Under the pieces are notes generated by a model that saw nothing but the letters and a program-made list of their open reading frames with translations, had not been told where the DNA came from and did not search any database. The translations under genes and the position numbers were made by a program. Shown in pieces: positions 54,944 to 64,000 of a DNA stretch of 64,000 nt. Source of the stretch: Sphingobacterium humi (GTDB taxonomy: Bacteria; Bacteroidota; Bacteroidia; Sphingobacteriales; Sphingobacteriaceae); the NCBI RefSeq assembly GCF_009768885.1, contig NZ_WSQA01000016.1:1-64000 (forward strand), in the 5' to 3' direction. How positions within the stretch are numbered: position 1 is the first letter of the stretch; every line of letters starts with the position of its first letter.

Positions 54944-57412
54944 ATGGATACTAGAAGAGAATTTTTGAAGAAAGCAGGGATGTTAGCTGGTGCAACGGCA
55001 GCATCTCCATTTATTCCGGAATCAATTCAACGGGCATTAGCAATTCAGGCGGCACCCGGTACAACTTTCTTAGACGCTGAGCATATTGTTTTTCTAATGC
55101 AAGAAAATCGCTCTTTCGATCATAGCCTCGGTGCGCTAAAAGGTGTTCGTGGGTTTAATGATCCGCGTATTCTCAAATCGGAAGGTATTCCAATCTGGTA
55201 TCAAAAAAATAAGGAGGGCCGATATTTTACACCCTTTCATCTAGATATAGAAAAGACGAAGGCGACCTGGATGGGATCCTTGCCACATGGATGGAAGGAT
55301 ATGGTGGGAGCAAGAAATAATGGGAAAATGAACTGTTGGCTGGAGGCAAAGAAGGCTGGAAATGTAAACTATAAACATATGCCATTGACTTTAGGCTACT
55401 ATGGTAGACAGGACTTGCCGTTCTATTATGCCTTTGCAGATGCCTTTACCGTATGTGACCAACATTTTTGCTCCTCGCTTACTGGAACAAGCCCGAATAG
55501 ATCCTATTTCTGGACAGGAACCGTCCGTGAAAACCCAAAAGATGGAAACTCCACAGCGCACTTAGAAAATCACCATATGGTACATAAGGGATTGGGTTGG
55601 ACGACTTTTCCAGAACGCTTGCAGGCTGCAGGTATACCATGAAAAGTTTATCAGAATGAGATCGGTTTAAATGTAGGTATGACACAACAGGAAGTTGATT
55701 GGTTGGGAAATTTTAGAGATAATAATTTAGAATTCCATAAGCAGTATCATATCAAGTGCCATCCCAATTATCAGCGTTATGCAAAAGATAAAGTGGCAGA
55801 ATTAGAAAAAATCGTTGCCAAGAATAAAGAACAAGCAAAAGAAACAGATGCTAAGCTATTGGCATATCTGCAGGAATTAAAGGCCGATCTGGTTGATTTT
55901 TCAGAAGATAAATTCAATGATTTAAGTCATCAGGAGCAAGAAATACATAGACGAGCCTTTACTACTAATGTCAATGATCCCCATTATCATCAATTGAAGG
56001 TTATTGAATTTTTGGAGAATGGCGTGGAACATAAAGTACATGTGCCAAAAGGAGATCTATTCTATCAATTTAGAAATGACGTAAATAATAATAAACTGCC
56101 AATGGTTTCTTGGTTGGTCGCACCCAGTCGATTTTCCGATCATCCCGGTGCCCCATGGTTTGGTGCATGGTATGTTTCCGAGACGCTCGATATTCTGACG
56201 AAGAACCCAGAGGTATGGAAGAAAACCATTTTTGTATTAACCTATGATGAGAATGATGGTTACTATGATCATATTCCACCATTTGTGCCCGCATTGCATA
56301 CACGCCCCGAGACAGGTGCTGTCCCTTCGGGAATGCGTACCGACAACGAGTTTGTCACACAACAACAGGAGCAGATTCGTAGTGCAAAACCCGATAGTAA
56401 TATTGATTCTCCTATTGGCTTGGGCTTTCGAGTACCCATGGTAGTTGCCTCTCCATGGAGTAAAGGTGGTTTTGTCAATTCAGAGGTGTTTGATTTGACC
56501 TCCAGCATTCAGTTTGTCGAGTATTTTGTTGCCAAAAAGTTAGGGAAAGATGTAAAAGAAACAAATATTAGTGATTGGCGTCGTTTGGTTTGTGGAAATA
56601 TGACTTCAATATTCCGCAAAGCAGAGGATAATAATCACCCTGCAATTGATTTTGTATCGCGCGATCAACATGTGAAGCGAATCTATAAGGCACGTGAACA
56701 AGCATTACCATCTGGGTTTCAGGAAGCCTCTGATGATACCCTCAATCGATTCAGAAAAGCTCCTTTATCGAGCTTAGGTTTTGAACTTGTTGAAAAGGGC
56801 ACGAAACCAGCCTGTGCAATCCCATATGATATTGATGTGAACTTAAAGCTAGATCCAGAAAAAGCACGCATTCAGTTAATATTTGAAATTGCTGGAGATT
56901 TGGCCTCAACGAAGGATATTGGAGTACCATTTATAGTGAAATGTCCAATTGGTTATGGTGATAGTAAGGAGATCGACCGGATTTGGAATTTTGCAGTGAG
57001 ACCGAAGGAAAAGATTATCTACAATTGGCCAATTAAAGACTTTGTTGGCGAGTTGTTTTCCCTAGAGGTTCATGGTCCAAATGGATTCTACCGTCTGTTC
57101 CAAGCGGCGAAAAATAGTGTTATTCCGGTTGTGCGTTTTAACGCCCGAAGTTTATATCAGATGGTGGAATTTAAACTTACAAAGGAAGCCAATGATTACC
57201 GTGTTAAGGATATTTATCAAGAACTCGGAACACGTTTAAAAACTAAAAAAGGACGCTCACTAACTTGGGATATTAAAAAATCAAGTAATTGGTATGATCT
57301 TGAAATATATGATCTTCAAGATCATCATATCTTATTTAAATATGCCGGTCATCAGGAGAATGGGCAGTCCAGCATTTCCGATCCATTAATGGGTGGTCTG
57401 ATTCAGGGATAG
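54944..57412 (+). pseudogene. plcC: Phosphocholine-specific phospholipase C, broken by one TGA
   Basis: An 823-codon frame interrupted only by TGA at 55640-55642 (codon 233), between RLQAAGIP and KVYQNEIG. Family members have Trp at this place (AGIxWKxYQ), so a single G-to-A change of TGG explains it. The N-terminus has a Tat signal (TRREFLKKAGMLAGATAASP). The phosphoesterase domain (PF04185) shows HIVFLMQENRSFDHSLGALK and, after the stop, FVLTYDENDGYYDHIPPFVP. The C-terminal half has the two DUF756-type beta domains. The enzyme would cleave phosphatidylcholine or sphingomyelin outside the cytoplasm. Unless the stop is suppressed, only a 232-residue truncated protein is made. Gene is otherwise pristine, so the lesion is recent. 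Confidence 0.9.
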
Positions 57413-57420
57413 CATTACAG

Positions 57421-57597
57421 AAGCTAATAACACGATTACTTTTCTTATTAAGCTTTACCCTTTGTATAAGATCAATTTTGACCTCGAGGATGAAGACAAT
57501 GTCCTTAGAGTTGAGGCCAATCACATAAATATTGATGTTGATGAAATCATAAATTGCCTGGTTGGTCAAGGCTATAATTGTGAAAGAATAGAATAAG
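57421..57597 (+). pseudogene. Small-protein gene fragment
   Basis: A frame without a start codon reads ITFLIKLYPLYKINFDLEDE, then NVLRVEANHINIDVDEIINC and ends GQGYNCERIE at TAA. The pattern (acidic VLRVE, helix, GYNCE) resembles small about 70-residue Bacteroidota proteins with an HMA-like ferredoxin fold. Its 5' end is lost and it directly follows the phospholipase gene. The identification is weak. Confidence 0.4.
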
Positions 57598-57714
57598 ATA
57601 ATAAGAAAAATAATGGCTTTCCGGATGAAGATTAAAGAAGAGTTACCGGAACAAACATAGTGGACAATATGATAATGGGGCCGGATTTAGGAAGATTTCA
57701 CCCCCCCCCACACA

Positions 57715-57950
57715 GACACTCAAATTTCCTCAATGGTATTGGGATTGTTTATCCCAATGGAGTCAAAATCAGTGTGGATTACGATCTTTCCCTGATTTCT
57801 AAGCTTATTCATCTCTACTAAGTTTTTTTTACTAGGTTCGACACACTGCTTTTATCTTTCGATGGCCTATGTGGATTGATCAGTTCAGGCATGAAACGTG
57901 GGTAAAGTATACGCTGGAAAAGTATGTCCATACCATAAGAACTTAAAGGC
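57715..57950 (+). mobile_element. IS66-family relic
   Basis: A tnpA-like tail reads GIGIVYPNGVKISVDYDLSL and ISKLIHLY then stop, closely matching the C-terminus of the IS66 TnpA at 36535-36819. It is followed by a tnpB-like start FLLGSTHCFYL joined, through an internal deletion, to SFDGLCGLISSGMKRG. A run of nine C residues (57701-57709) lies just upstream. Opposite orientation to the intact IS66. Confidence 0.8.
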
Positions 57951-57963
57951 AAGGTAAAATTGA

Positions 57964-58257
57964 CCAATTGAACCAAAAAATAATTTTTCTAAATTATCAA
58001 TAAATGAATTTTCGTTGGGTGAATTATTTTCAAATCATAGTGATGAATTACAATTTTTGATGAATTTAAAGAAGTACTTTGGAAGATCATATTTAAATAA
58101 CTTATCTACTATATTAAAGGATACTGATATCACAGCAAAGGAGATGCAAAGGGTTGTTTTTGGACATTCAACAGATAATCTTGAAGCTATTTTAAAAAGG
58201 CCATTAAGTAAGTTTAGAAGTGATATTTTGAAAAAATTAGGAATATTTACAAAATAA
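57964..58257 (+). pseudogene. C-terminal gene fragment of unknown family
   Basis: Open from a stop at 57961 without an ATG start: EFSLGELFSNHSDELQFLMN, then KKYFGRSYLNNLSTILKDTD and ending SKFRSDILKKLGIFTK. The composition is protein-like and helical. A TTG at 58015 could start an 80-residue product, but the in-frame upstream codons also look coding, so it is more likely a truncated gene's 3' end left between the IS66 relic and the IS4 copy. Confidence 0.45.
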
Positions 58258-58369
58258 ATATGATAATTGATTTAAAATTATCCACTTTGTCAAATCCCAG
58301 CAAATAAATACTTTGAATACCTACAATCTAATTTTTTGATCATTTTGAAAGAAATTAATCTTATTGTTT

Positions 58370-59728
58370 CAGTTGCGTCCTAAACGATGGAAAAAATGGC
58401 GGTGGATTTATACAGCAGGGAATGCTATATTTATTTTGCTAAAAACTTCCATCGCCATGGTAAATATAAACGTATTTTCCCAGATTTTGGGTCTAATCGA
58501 TCGAGACATTTTTGGCAGATTGGTTCAACAATACCAATCCGACAAGCATCATAAGGGCATCAACAGCTGGACACATTTTGTGAGCATGCTATTCTGCCAT
58601 TTATCCTCTGCGGATTCGGTTCGGGACATTTCTAATGGACTCCGCAGCACTACTGGCAACATGAGCCATATGGGTATCTCCAGAACGCCGAGCAAGTCCA
58701 ACCTTTCCTATATGAACGCTCATCGGGACCACGGTCTTTTCAGGGATCTGTATTATAAGCTTTTGGATCACCTATGGCAACAGCATACTCATAAAAGGCC
58801 GGAATTGCGAAGATTACAACGTAAGGTGTTTTTGATGGATGCTACCATCATTCCATTGTGCTTAAGCGTATTTGACTGGGCCAAGTTCCGTAGTGCCAAG
58901 GGAGCGGTGAAGCTACACACCGTATTGGATTACGATGGCTGCATGCCGAGTTTCGTCCATATTACCGATGGCAAACAGCATGAATCCAAAATTGCTAAGT
59001 CGATGTCATTTCCCAAAGGTTGCGTGGTTGTTGTAGACCGGGGCTATGTGGATTATGCTTGGATGAACGTTTTGGACAGCACCGGCTGTTTCTTTGTTAC
59101 CCGGGCGAAATCCAACATGAAATATACCCTAGTGAAAACGGTAAAGGGTGAAGAGCTTCGTGCTGGCGGGATCCTTGAAGATCAGCTTGTTGAGCTTGGC
59201 GGACTTGCCAATCAAAGGTATGCAGGAAAGAAGATGCGTTTGGTTCGCGTTTGGGACAGCACCAAAAACGTGGAATACGAGTTCCTGACCAATAATTTCT
59301 CCTGGAAACCAGCCACCGTAGCAGCGCTCTATAAAGAACGTTGGGAGATTGAAACCTTCTTCAAGCACCTCAAACAACGGCTTAAGGTAACCAGTTTTGT
59401 GGGAACATCTGAAAATGCAGTGTACATTCAAATATGGACTGCACTTATCGGGATCCTGCTCTTTAAGTACATTCAGAAGAAAGCAAAGTACGACTGGAAC
59501 CTCTCGAATCTGGTCAACTTTATCACGCTGAACATATTCGTGAAAATTGATCTGTGGAAATGGGCGGATGATCCGTTCATTTCAGGAAAACCACCTGATA
59601 AAAAAGGACAATATGTGCTCTTTTAGTAACACACATAGGATACCTTTCCAGTAATTAACCAAATTCTTCAATTGAACACAAATGGAGAAGGATTTTTTAT
59701 GACAAAAAATTCATTTAGGACAGTACTG
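58370..59728 (+). mobile_element. IS4-family insertion sequence, intact (copy C)
   Basis: 1359-bp element with ends CAGTTGCGTCCTAAACGA and, inverted, CAGTACTGTCCTAAATGA. The flanking 9-mers differ (TTATTGTTT left, ATATTTAGA right), unlike copies A and B, so this copy has recombined with another or suffered an adjacent deletion. Its 3' tail is nearly identical to the fragment at 48368-48799. Confidence 0.93.
58457..59626 (+). CDS. IS4-family transposase
   Basis: A 389-residue DDE transposase starting MVNINVFSQILGLIDRDIFG; the frame can be read 31 codons further upstream across the terminal repeat, but the start inside the palindrome matches the other copies. Catalytic residues: Asp in FLMDATIIP, Asp in VVDRGYVDYAWMN, and the YREK signature YKERWEIETFFKHLK. 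Its C-terminal residues (KKGQYVLF) match the 48 kb fragment rather than copy A (KKGQFQLF). Intact and possibly active. Confidence 0.95.
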   Translation: MVNINVFSQILGLIDRDIFGRLVQQYQSDKHHKGINSWTHFVSMLFCHLSSADSVRDISNGLRSTTGNMSHMGISRTPSKSNLSYMNAHRDHGLFRDLYYKLLDHLWQQHTHKRPELRRLQRKVFLMDATIIPLCLSVFDWAKFRSAKGAVKLHTVLDYDGCMPSFVHITDGKQHESKIAKSMSFPKGCVVVVDRGYVDYAWMNVLDSTGCFFVTRAKSNMKYTLVKTVKGEELRAGGILEDQLVELGGLANQRYAGKKMRLVRVWDSTKNVEYEFLTNNFSWKPATVAALYKERWEIETFFKHLKQRLKVTSFVGTSENAVYIQIWTALIGILLFKYIQKKAKYDWNLSNLVNFITLNIFVKIDLWKWADDPFISGKPPDKKGQYVLF

Positions 59729-59751
59729 ATATTTAGAATAAATTTTCTGGG

Positions 59752-59979
59752 ATGATATTTTCAAATAAAGATCGGGACGTTAATATTGAAAAATTACTGC
59801 ATTTCTATCAAAATCGATTTGCAAACAGAGAATATATCCTAGACTTGACAAATTGTACAATATTAGAGGAAATGGGGTGTACGATTTCAGATATTTTTGA
59901 ATTAACTAAATCTACTCCCTATAAGTTAATGAAAGCTCCTCATGAAGATTCTAACAAATATATCCTTTGCAGAGTTTAG
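59752..59979 (+). CDS. Hypothetical 75-residue protein
   Basis: A small protein with a helical N-terminus (NIEKLLHFYQNRFANREYIL) and a second half ILEEMGCTISDIFELTKSTP followed by a polar tail. No signal peptide or recognised domain. It begins 24 bp after the IS4 end, so its original 5' part may have been displaced by the insertion. A small hairpin at about 60074 follows. It could be an element-borne accessory gene of the downstream tra region. Confidence 0.45.
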   Translation: MIFSNKDRDVNIEKLLHFYQNRFANREYILDLTNCTILEEMGCTISDIFELTKSTPYKLMKAPHEDSNKYILCRV

Positions 59980-60443
59980 TAAATTTATTTTAAAGAATAG
60001 CAGATTACATATTGTAATGTTCCTTACTGCGTTATTTGTGAATTATTAATCACTTTTTTTAAAGTATAGGAATAGCAGAGAACTATTTTCTCTGCCTTAT
60101 TTCCTTTTTGCCAAATCAGCATTTATACTTAAAGAATTTTCGACAAAAAATCAATTACCCACTTAATTCCGCCATTTCCTTCAAAAAAGTCCTAAAGACA
60201 ATTTTTAATTTCATTTACATCCATACTTAACAATGTCTGAGTTCAAAGCCTGAAAAAGCTTAATTGTCAGTGATTTTTCTAGTTTAATTTTTCCATTTTC
60301 TAACATACAAGATAAGGTACAAGGGCAATTTGTGCTTGTGTCATCATGGAATATGGGGTTGCTTTGTATTAACAAAGGCTAAACATTGGATATTAAATAG
60401 ACCATGTTTAGACTTAAAGGATTAATTAAAAAAGGAGGATCGA
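59980..60443. other. Intergenic, leader of the tra operon
   Basis: A hairpin GCAGAGAAC/TTTCTCTGC (about 60076-60096) followed by TTATTTCCTTTTT may terminate the 75-residue gene. The remaining 340 bp are AT-rich and should carry the tra promoter. No gene seen. Confidence 0.45.
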
Positions 60444-60878
60444 ATGTTTTACCAAGTTACCTGGTTGCAATTTTTCACAGCCTTGCTTCTAATCTTCACC
60501 ATTTATTATTTGTTAGTCTTTATACTTTTTGATTTCAAAGGTATAACGGGTGTTCTTAAACGGTTTTCCCCCAGGGAAGGTAATGACGCACCTTACACAA
60601 TCGAAACCCAGGAAATTGAGGCTAATGAGGATAGCCCCCTAACAATTATCCAAGATGAGTTCGTTAGTCAGCTTCGATTCTACTTGGAACCATACAGATC
60701 AAAAGTCATTGACCATGAAAGACTCAAGTCAGTGTTAGCAGGTCTGCTGATCCAGTATCCAGAAGTGTCCAAATATCTGGGTGTACACGGTATTATAGAC
60801 TTGGTGAAGGAAGAATTGTCAAAAGAACAGATTAATTACAATGCAGACCTAGATTTGGAACTTCTGCTAGGAACATGA
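60444..60878 (+). CDS. Tra-operon membrane protein of unknown function
   Basis: A 144-residue protein with one N-terminal transmembrane helix (FFTALLLIFTIYYLLVFILF) and a soluble C-terminal half (LTIIQDEFVSQLRFYLEPYR, LLIQYPEVSKYLGVHGIIDL). A strong Shine-Dalgarno-like GGAGG lies 5 bp before the ATG, unusual in Bacteroidota. It occupies the position of TraD in CTnDOT-type operons, just before traE, but I do not recognise the sequence as TraD. Similar small membrane proteins precede traE in Sphingobacteriaceae ICEs. Probably part of the mating apparatus or its control. Confidence 0.65.
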   Translation: MFYQVTWLQFFTALLLIFTIYYLLVFILFDFKGITGVLKRFSPREGNDAPYTIETQEIEANEDSPLTIIQDEFVSQLRFYLEPYRSKVIDHERLKSVLAGLLIQYPEVSKYLGVHGIIDLVKEELSKEQINYNADLDLELLLGT

Positions 60879-60883
60879 TTTTA

Positions 60884-60952
60884 AAAAGCCCCTCCCAAAC
60901 TTCACACGCAAAGCGTATCTGAAATTGAAGTATTTGGTGACGGGCTTTTCTT
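60884..60952 (+). promoter_or_regulatory. Long-loop hairpin before traE (possible attenuator)
   Basis: AAAAAGCCCC (about 60884-60893) can pair with GGGCTTTT (about 60945-60952), and the second arm is followed by CTTATT. Placed inside the tra operon, it could partially terminate transcription. Confidence 0.45.
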
Positions 60953-60972
60953 ATTAACTCTAAATTATTCTT

Positions 60973-61323
60973 ATGAAATTAATTACAAAATTTTCCAAAC
61001 AAAAATTTCCTGTTCCGGCGAAAAAGTATGTGATAGCACTAGCTGGACTAACAGGCATTCTTATGTGGGCATCTAGCGCTGTGGGACAGGATGGAATTGC
61101 TGGCATTAGCGCAGCAAATCAACAGGTGCGAAGTTATTTCGACGAAGGCACTAAGCTGATGTATGCTGTGGGTGCTATCCTTGGACTGATCGGAGCAGTT
61201 AAAGTATTCCAAAAATGGAACAATGGTGACCCTGATACGGGAAAGGTCGCAGCAGCCTGGTTTGGTAGTTGTGTTTTTTTGGTGGTCGTGGCTACAGTGA
61301 TAAAATCATTCTTCGGAGTCTAG
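60973..61323 (+). CDS. traE: Conjugation protein TraE (DUF4134)
   Basis: A 116-residue inner-membrane protein of the DUF4134/TraE family. N-terminal signal-like helix (YVIALAGLTGILMWASSAVG) and QDGIAGISAANQQVRSYFDE, then two helices (LMYAVGAILGLIGAVKVFQK and AWFGSCVFLVVVATVIKSFF) separated by WNNGDPDTGK. This is the VirB2-like candidate pilin or channel subunit of CTnDOT-type elements. Complete and followed by traF after 12 bp. Confidence 0.92.
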   Translation: MKLITKFSKQKFPVPAKKYVIALAGLTGILMWASSAVGQDGIAGISAANQQVRSYFDEGTKLMYAVGAILGLIGAVKVFQKWNNGDPDTGKVAAAWFGSCVFLVVVATVIKSFFGV

Positions 61324-61335
61324 AATTAACTAAAT

Positions 61336-61734
61336 ATGGCAAATTCGATTTACTCTATTAATAAAGGGATCAATCAACCCTTAACTTTTAAGGGGTTTAA
61401 GGCCCATTATATTACCTATTTGGCAATAGGGCTTGTCGCCTTGTTACTCCTATTCGCTTGCATATTCATGCTCGGCATACCTTCATACATCAGCATGTCC
61501 GGGGTGCTAATTATAGGGGTGATATGGGTGCGATATATTCGCTACTTAAGTGATAAGTATGGTCAGTATGGGTATTTAAAGAAGATAGCACGAAGTCGTA
61601 TGCCGGATAGCTTGCTAAATAATAGCAGAAAGATATTCATTGCCCCAAAAGAAACAGGAAAAACCCACAAAAGATGCACCGAAATATGCAGGAAATATTC
61701 CCAATTTACGACGTGGAACATGATTGTATTCTAA
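61336..61734 (+). CDS. traF: Conjugation protein TraF (DUF4133)
   Basis: A 132-residue membrane protein of the DUF4133/TraF family (VirB3-like). The conserved opening is YSINKGINQPLTFKGFKAHY, then two membrane helices (YLAIGLVALLLLFACIFMLG and ISMSGVLIIGVIWVRYI) and LSDKYGQYGYLKKIARSRMP. The tail beyond RKIFI is longer than the usual 100-110 residues and overlaps the first 61 bp of traG in another frame. The protein would form the inner-membrane base with TraE and the TraG ATPase. Confidence 0.9.
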   Translation: MANSIYSINKGINQPLTFKGFKAHYITYLAIGLVALLLLFACIFMLGIPSYISMSGVLIIGVIWVRYIRYLSDKYGQYGYLKKIARSRMPDSLLNNSRKIFIAPKETGKTHKRCTEICRKYSQFTTWNMIVF

Positions 61735-64000
61735 GTAAATCTGGAGATATCACATTGGCATTTGAAATTGATCTACCTGAAATATTTTCTCTCTCAGATT
61801 CTGAATATGAAGCATTTCACCAAACCTGGATCAAAGCAATACGCACATTGCCAGAGAGAACAATTTTACATAAACAAGATTGGTTTAATCTGGAAAATTA
61901 TCCTGCCAATTTTACTTCTGAGAATCTCAGCGATTTAGATCGGTTTAGTGAGACCTATTTTAATGGCAGACCCTTCTTAAAGCATCGGTGCTTCTTGATG
62001 TTAACTCGTTGTTCCGATACTCGGACCACCATTACCTCACTAAAAAGTAGTTTAATTACAGGAAGATTCATTCCACCTCAACTACTAGATGAAAGGGTGC
62101 GAATTGATTTTGAAAGTATATCAAATCAGTTTATGCATATATTAAGTGATAGTGGCTTTGTTAAAAGTAAGCGATTGACGCGTAGTAGCATACTGAGTAG
62201 TTCAAATTCTAAAGGGATAATCGAAGGTTATTTAAGCCTGTCTCTTGATGGAAGACCAATTCAGCTGAAAGATATAACCCTCAAGGAAGAACTCAAGGTC
62301 GGAGATAGCCATTGTCAACTCTATACACTTGCTGATGCATCAAAGCTCCCCGCATTATGCGGAAGTAGGATAGACTATAGCCGATATTCAACTGATAGAG
62401 CTAAAATAGCGACCGGATTTGTTTCCACCTTGGGTCAATTACTACCCTGTAACCACATATACAATCAATTTATTTTTATAGAAAATAGGGCTAAAATAAT
62501 TGAAAATTTTGAGCGTCGTGCCTTGCGACTGCAGTCCCTATCAACATATTCTAGAGAAAATTCAATAGCTAGAGATGCAACTAATGAATTCCTCAATGAA
62601 GCGGCAGGCCAACAACGCCAGCCCCTAAAAGTGCATTGTAACTTGATGGTATGGGCCCAGGATAAACAGCAACTTCAGGAAATAAAAAAACAAGTCTCCT
62701 CTGCATTCTCACAAATCGATGTAATTAGCAAAGTTGAAACCGTAGGAGCACCCCAGATCTTTTGGGCCGGAATTCCCGGAAATGCAGCAGAGTTCCCTAT
62801 GAACGAAACCTTTGATACCTTCGCTTCACAGGCAGCTTGCTTACTGAATCTTGAGACAGCTACCAAAAGCTCGAATAGCCCTGTAGGAATCAGGCTTGGC
62901 GATCGGCTTACTGGAGCCCCTCTGCATGTTGATATCTCAGATGAGCCAATAAATCAAGGCATCTGTACCAACCGTAATAAATTTATCCTTGGCCCATCAG
63001 GAAGTGGAAAATCATTTTTTACCAATCACCTATTAAGAACTTATCATCAGCAGGCAAGCCACATTGTCCTAGTAGATGTTGGACATAGCTATAAAGGTTT
63101 ATGTGAGATGGTCTCCGGATATTACTTCACCTACAGTGAGAAGCAACCTATAGAATTTAACCCCTTTTTCATTGACTCTGGAGAGACACTAGATACAGAG
63201 AAAAAGGAAAGCATAAAAGCTTTGTTGCTTGCGCTCTGGAAAAAAGATAACGAAACATTCAAACGTTCGGAATATGTGGCCTTATCAAATGCAATCAGCG
63301 GTTATTATAGGCATCTAGGTAGCGATCATGAAATCTTTCCTTGTTTCAATAGTTTTTATGAATATCTAAAAGAATGTTATAGCCCTCAGCTGAAAAAAGA
63401 GCAGGTAAAAGACCGAGATTTTGATATGGATAATTTCTTATACGTCCTAAAACCATATTACCATGGCGGTGAATTTGATTATCTATTGAATGCCAAAAAA
63501 AATCTAGATATGCTGCAGCAACGGTTTATCGTGTTCGAGCTGGATCAAATTAAAGATCATCCAATTCTGTTCCCTGTGGTTACATTGATAATTATGGAGG
63601 TATTTATTTCCAAGATGCGAAAATTAAAAGCTATCCGCAAAGTAATCTTAATCGAGGAGGCATGGAAAGCATTGATGAAAGATGGTTTTGCTGAATATAT
63701 ACAATACTTGTTTAAAACGGTCCGCAAATTCTTTGGGGAAGCGATTGTTGTGACACAGGAAGTGGATGATATCATATCATCGCCTATTGTAAAACAAGCG
63801 ATAATAAACAACAGTGATTGTAAAATTCTTTTAGATCAAAGTAAATACCAGAATAAGTTCGACCATATTCAGGAACTGCTGGGGCTCACGGAAAAAGAGA
63901 AAGCACAGGTACTCTCTCTCAATCGATCCAATGAGCCATCCCTTAAGTATAAAGAAGTGTTTATTAGCCTAGGTGGTGTGGTCAGCAAAGTTTATCGCAC
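61674..64000 (+). CDS. traG: Conjugation ATPase TraG (VirB4-like), partial
   Basis: An open frame of at least 775 codons running off the right edge. Start at ATG 61674 or the in-frame ATG 61686 (MQEIFPIYDVEHDCILS); the EKIFPIY-VEHD-ILSK block is the standard TraG opening. The N-terminal half is the VirB4-type domain. Walker A GPSGSGKS is at about residue 442, followed by VLVDVGHSYKGLCEMVSGYY. The Walker B-like KVILIEEAWKALMKD is near 660 and IVVTQEVDDIISSPIVKQAI near 690. It powers assembly of the mating channel. Part of the operon traE-traF-traG. Confidence 0.93.
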   Translation, partial: MHRNMQEIFPIYDVEHDCILSKSGDITLAFEIDLPEIFSLSDSEYEAFHQTWIKAIRTLPERTILHKQDWFNLENYPANFTSENLSDLDRFSETYFNGRPFLKHRCFLMLTRCSDTRTTITSLKSSLITGRFIPPQLLDERVRIDFESISNQFMHILSDSGFVKSKRLTRSSILSSSNSKGIIEGYLSLSLDGRPIQLKDITLKEELKVGDSHCQLYTLADASKLPALCGSRIDYSRYSTDRAKIATGFVSTLGQLLPCNHIYNQFIFIENRAKIIENFERRALRLQSLSTYSRENSIARDATNEFLNEAAGQQRQPLKVHCNLMVWAQDKQQLQEIKKQVSSAFSQIDVISKVETVGAPQIFWAGIPGNAAEFPMNETFDTFASQAACLLNLETATKSSNSPVGIRLGDRLTGAPLHVDISDEPINQGICTNRNKFILGPSGSGKSFFTNHLLRTYHQQASHIVLVDVGHSYKGLCEMVSGYYFTYSEKQPIEFNPFFIDSGETLDTEKKESIKALLLALWKKDNETFKRSEYVALSNAISGYYRHLGSDHEIFPCFNSFYEYLKECYSPQLKKEQVKDRDFDMDNFLYVLKPYYHGGEFDYLLNAKKNLDMLQQRFIVFELDQIKDHPILFPVVTLIIMEVFISKMRKLKAIRKVILIEEAWKALMKDGFAEYIQYLFKTVRKFFGEAIVVTQEVDDIISSPIVKQAIINNSDCKILLDQSKYQNKFDHIQELLGLTEKEKAQVLSLNRSNEPSLKYKEVFISLGGVVSKVYR

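Noticed and set aside
1..64000. CRISPR arrays, rRNA and tRNA genes
   Set aside because: No regularly spaced direct repeats, no rRNA-like stretches and no cloverleaf with CCA end were recognised on either strand. A covariance-model scan would be needed to exclude a tRNA fully.

Overview
The window looks like an accessory-rich stretch of a low-GC Bacteroidota chromosome, most likely Sphingobacteriaceae (Sphingobacterium/Pedobacter-like). The grounds are two SusC/SusD pairs, a DUF6520-like exported peptide, CTnDOT-type tra and mob genes, a Tat-exported phosphocholine-type phospholipase C and a typical Bacteroidota ndk. The genus is an inference from gene content, not from a search.

Layout. 0-5 kb: the 3' end of an IS4-family element, a RadC/JAB protein, a 36-codon small ORF with a paralogue near 48.2 kb, an intact IS4 copy with 9-bp target duplication, and a fused nucleotidyltransferase-HEPN gene converging on a small XRE-type regulator. 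5.3-12.3 kb: a TlpA-like thioredoxin/SusC/SusD operon, a DUF6520-like secreted peptide and a Crp/Fnr-like regulator. 12.5-16.8 kb: an unfamiliar signalling cluster made of a 42-codon ORF ending in a Cys-containing hydrophobic tail, an HtrB/LpxL-like acyltransferase-fold protein, a LytS-type kinase, a LytTR response regulator and a 388-residue orphan. 16.9-24.4 kb: a gene graveyard with an intact IS4 copy, IS21 remnants, a Bro-N-like fragment, a broken AbiE toxin-antitoxin locus and three other broken genes. 24.4-26.0 kb: hipBA with its operator.

26.6-30.9 kb: a mobilisation module on the minus strand (primase, MobA, MobB relaxase, MobC coupling protein). 31.6-34.3 kb: an ECF sigma factor divergent from an AsmA-like protein. 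34.5-39.3 kb: a rearranged insertion-sequence cluster. IS66 lies between two head-to-head IS4 5' ends, followed by an acyltransferase stub, an IS21 end and a sulfatase truncated at both ends. 40.5-47.9 kb: a four-gene glycan-uptake operon (SusC, SusD and two surface lipoproteins). 48-60 kb: IS4 and IS66 fragments, an exported protein of unknown function, IS110, ndk, an ADP-ribosylglycohydrolase, a phospholipase C gene broken by one TGA codon, and a further intact IS4 copy. 60.4-64 kb: the start of a conjugation operon (traE, traF and traG, which runs off the right edge).

The mob and tra modules belong to the same CTnDOT-like transfer machinery but lie about 29.5 kb apart, with a core gene (ndk) and polysaccharide-utilisation genes between them. 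Either one large ICE carries this cargo or IS-driven rearrangement has split or juxtaposed elements. Three intact and at least five partial IS4 copies, several without matching target duplications, favour rearrangement.
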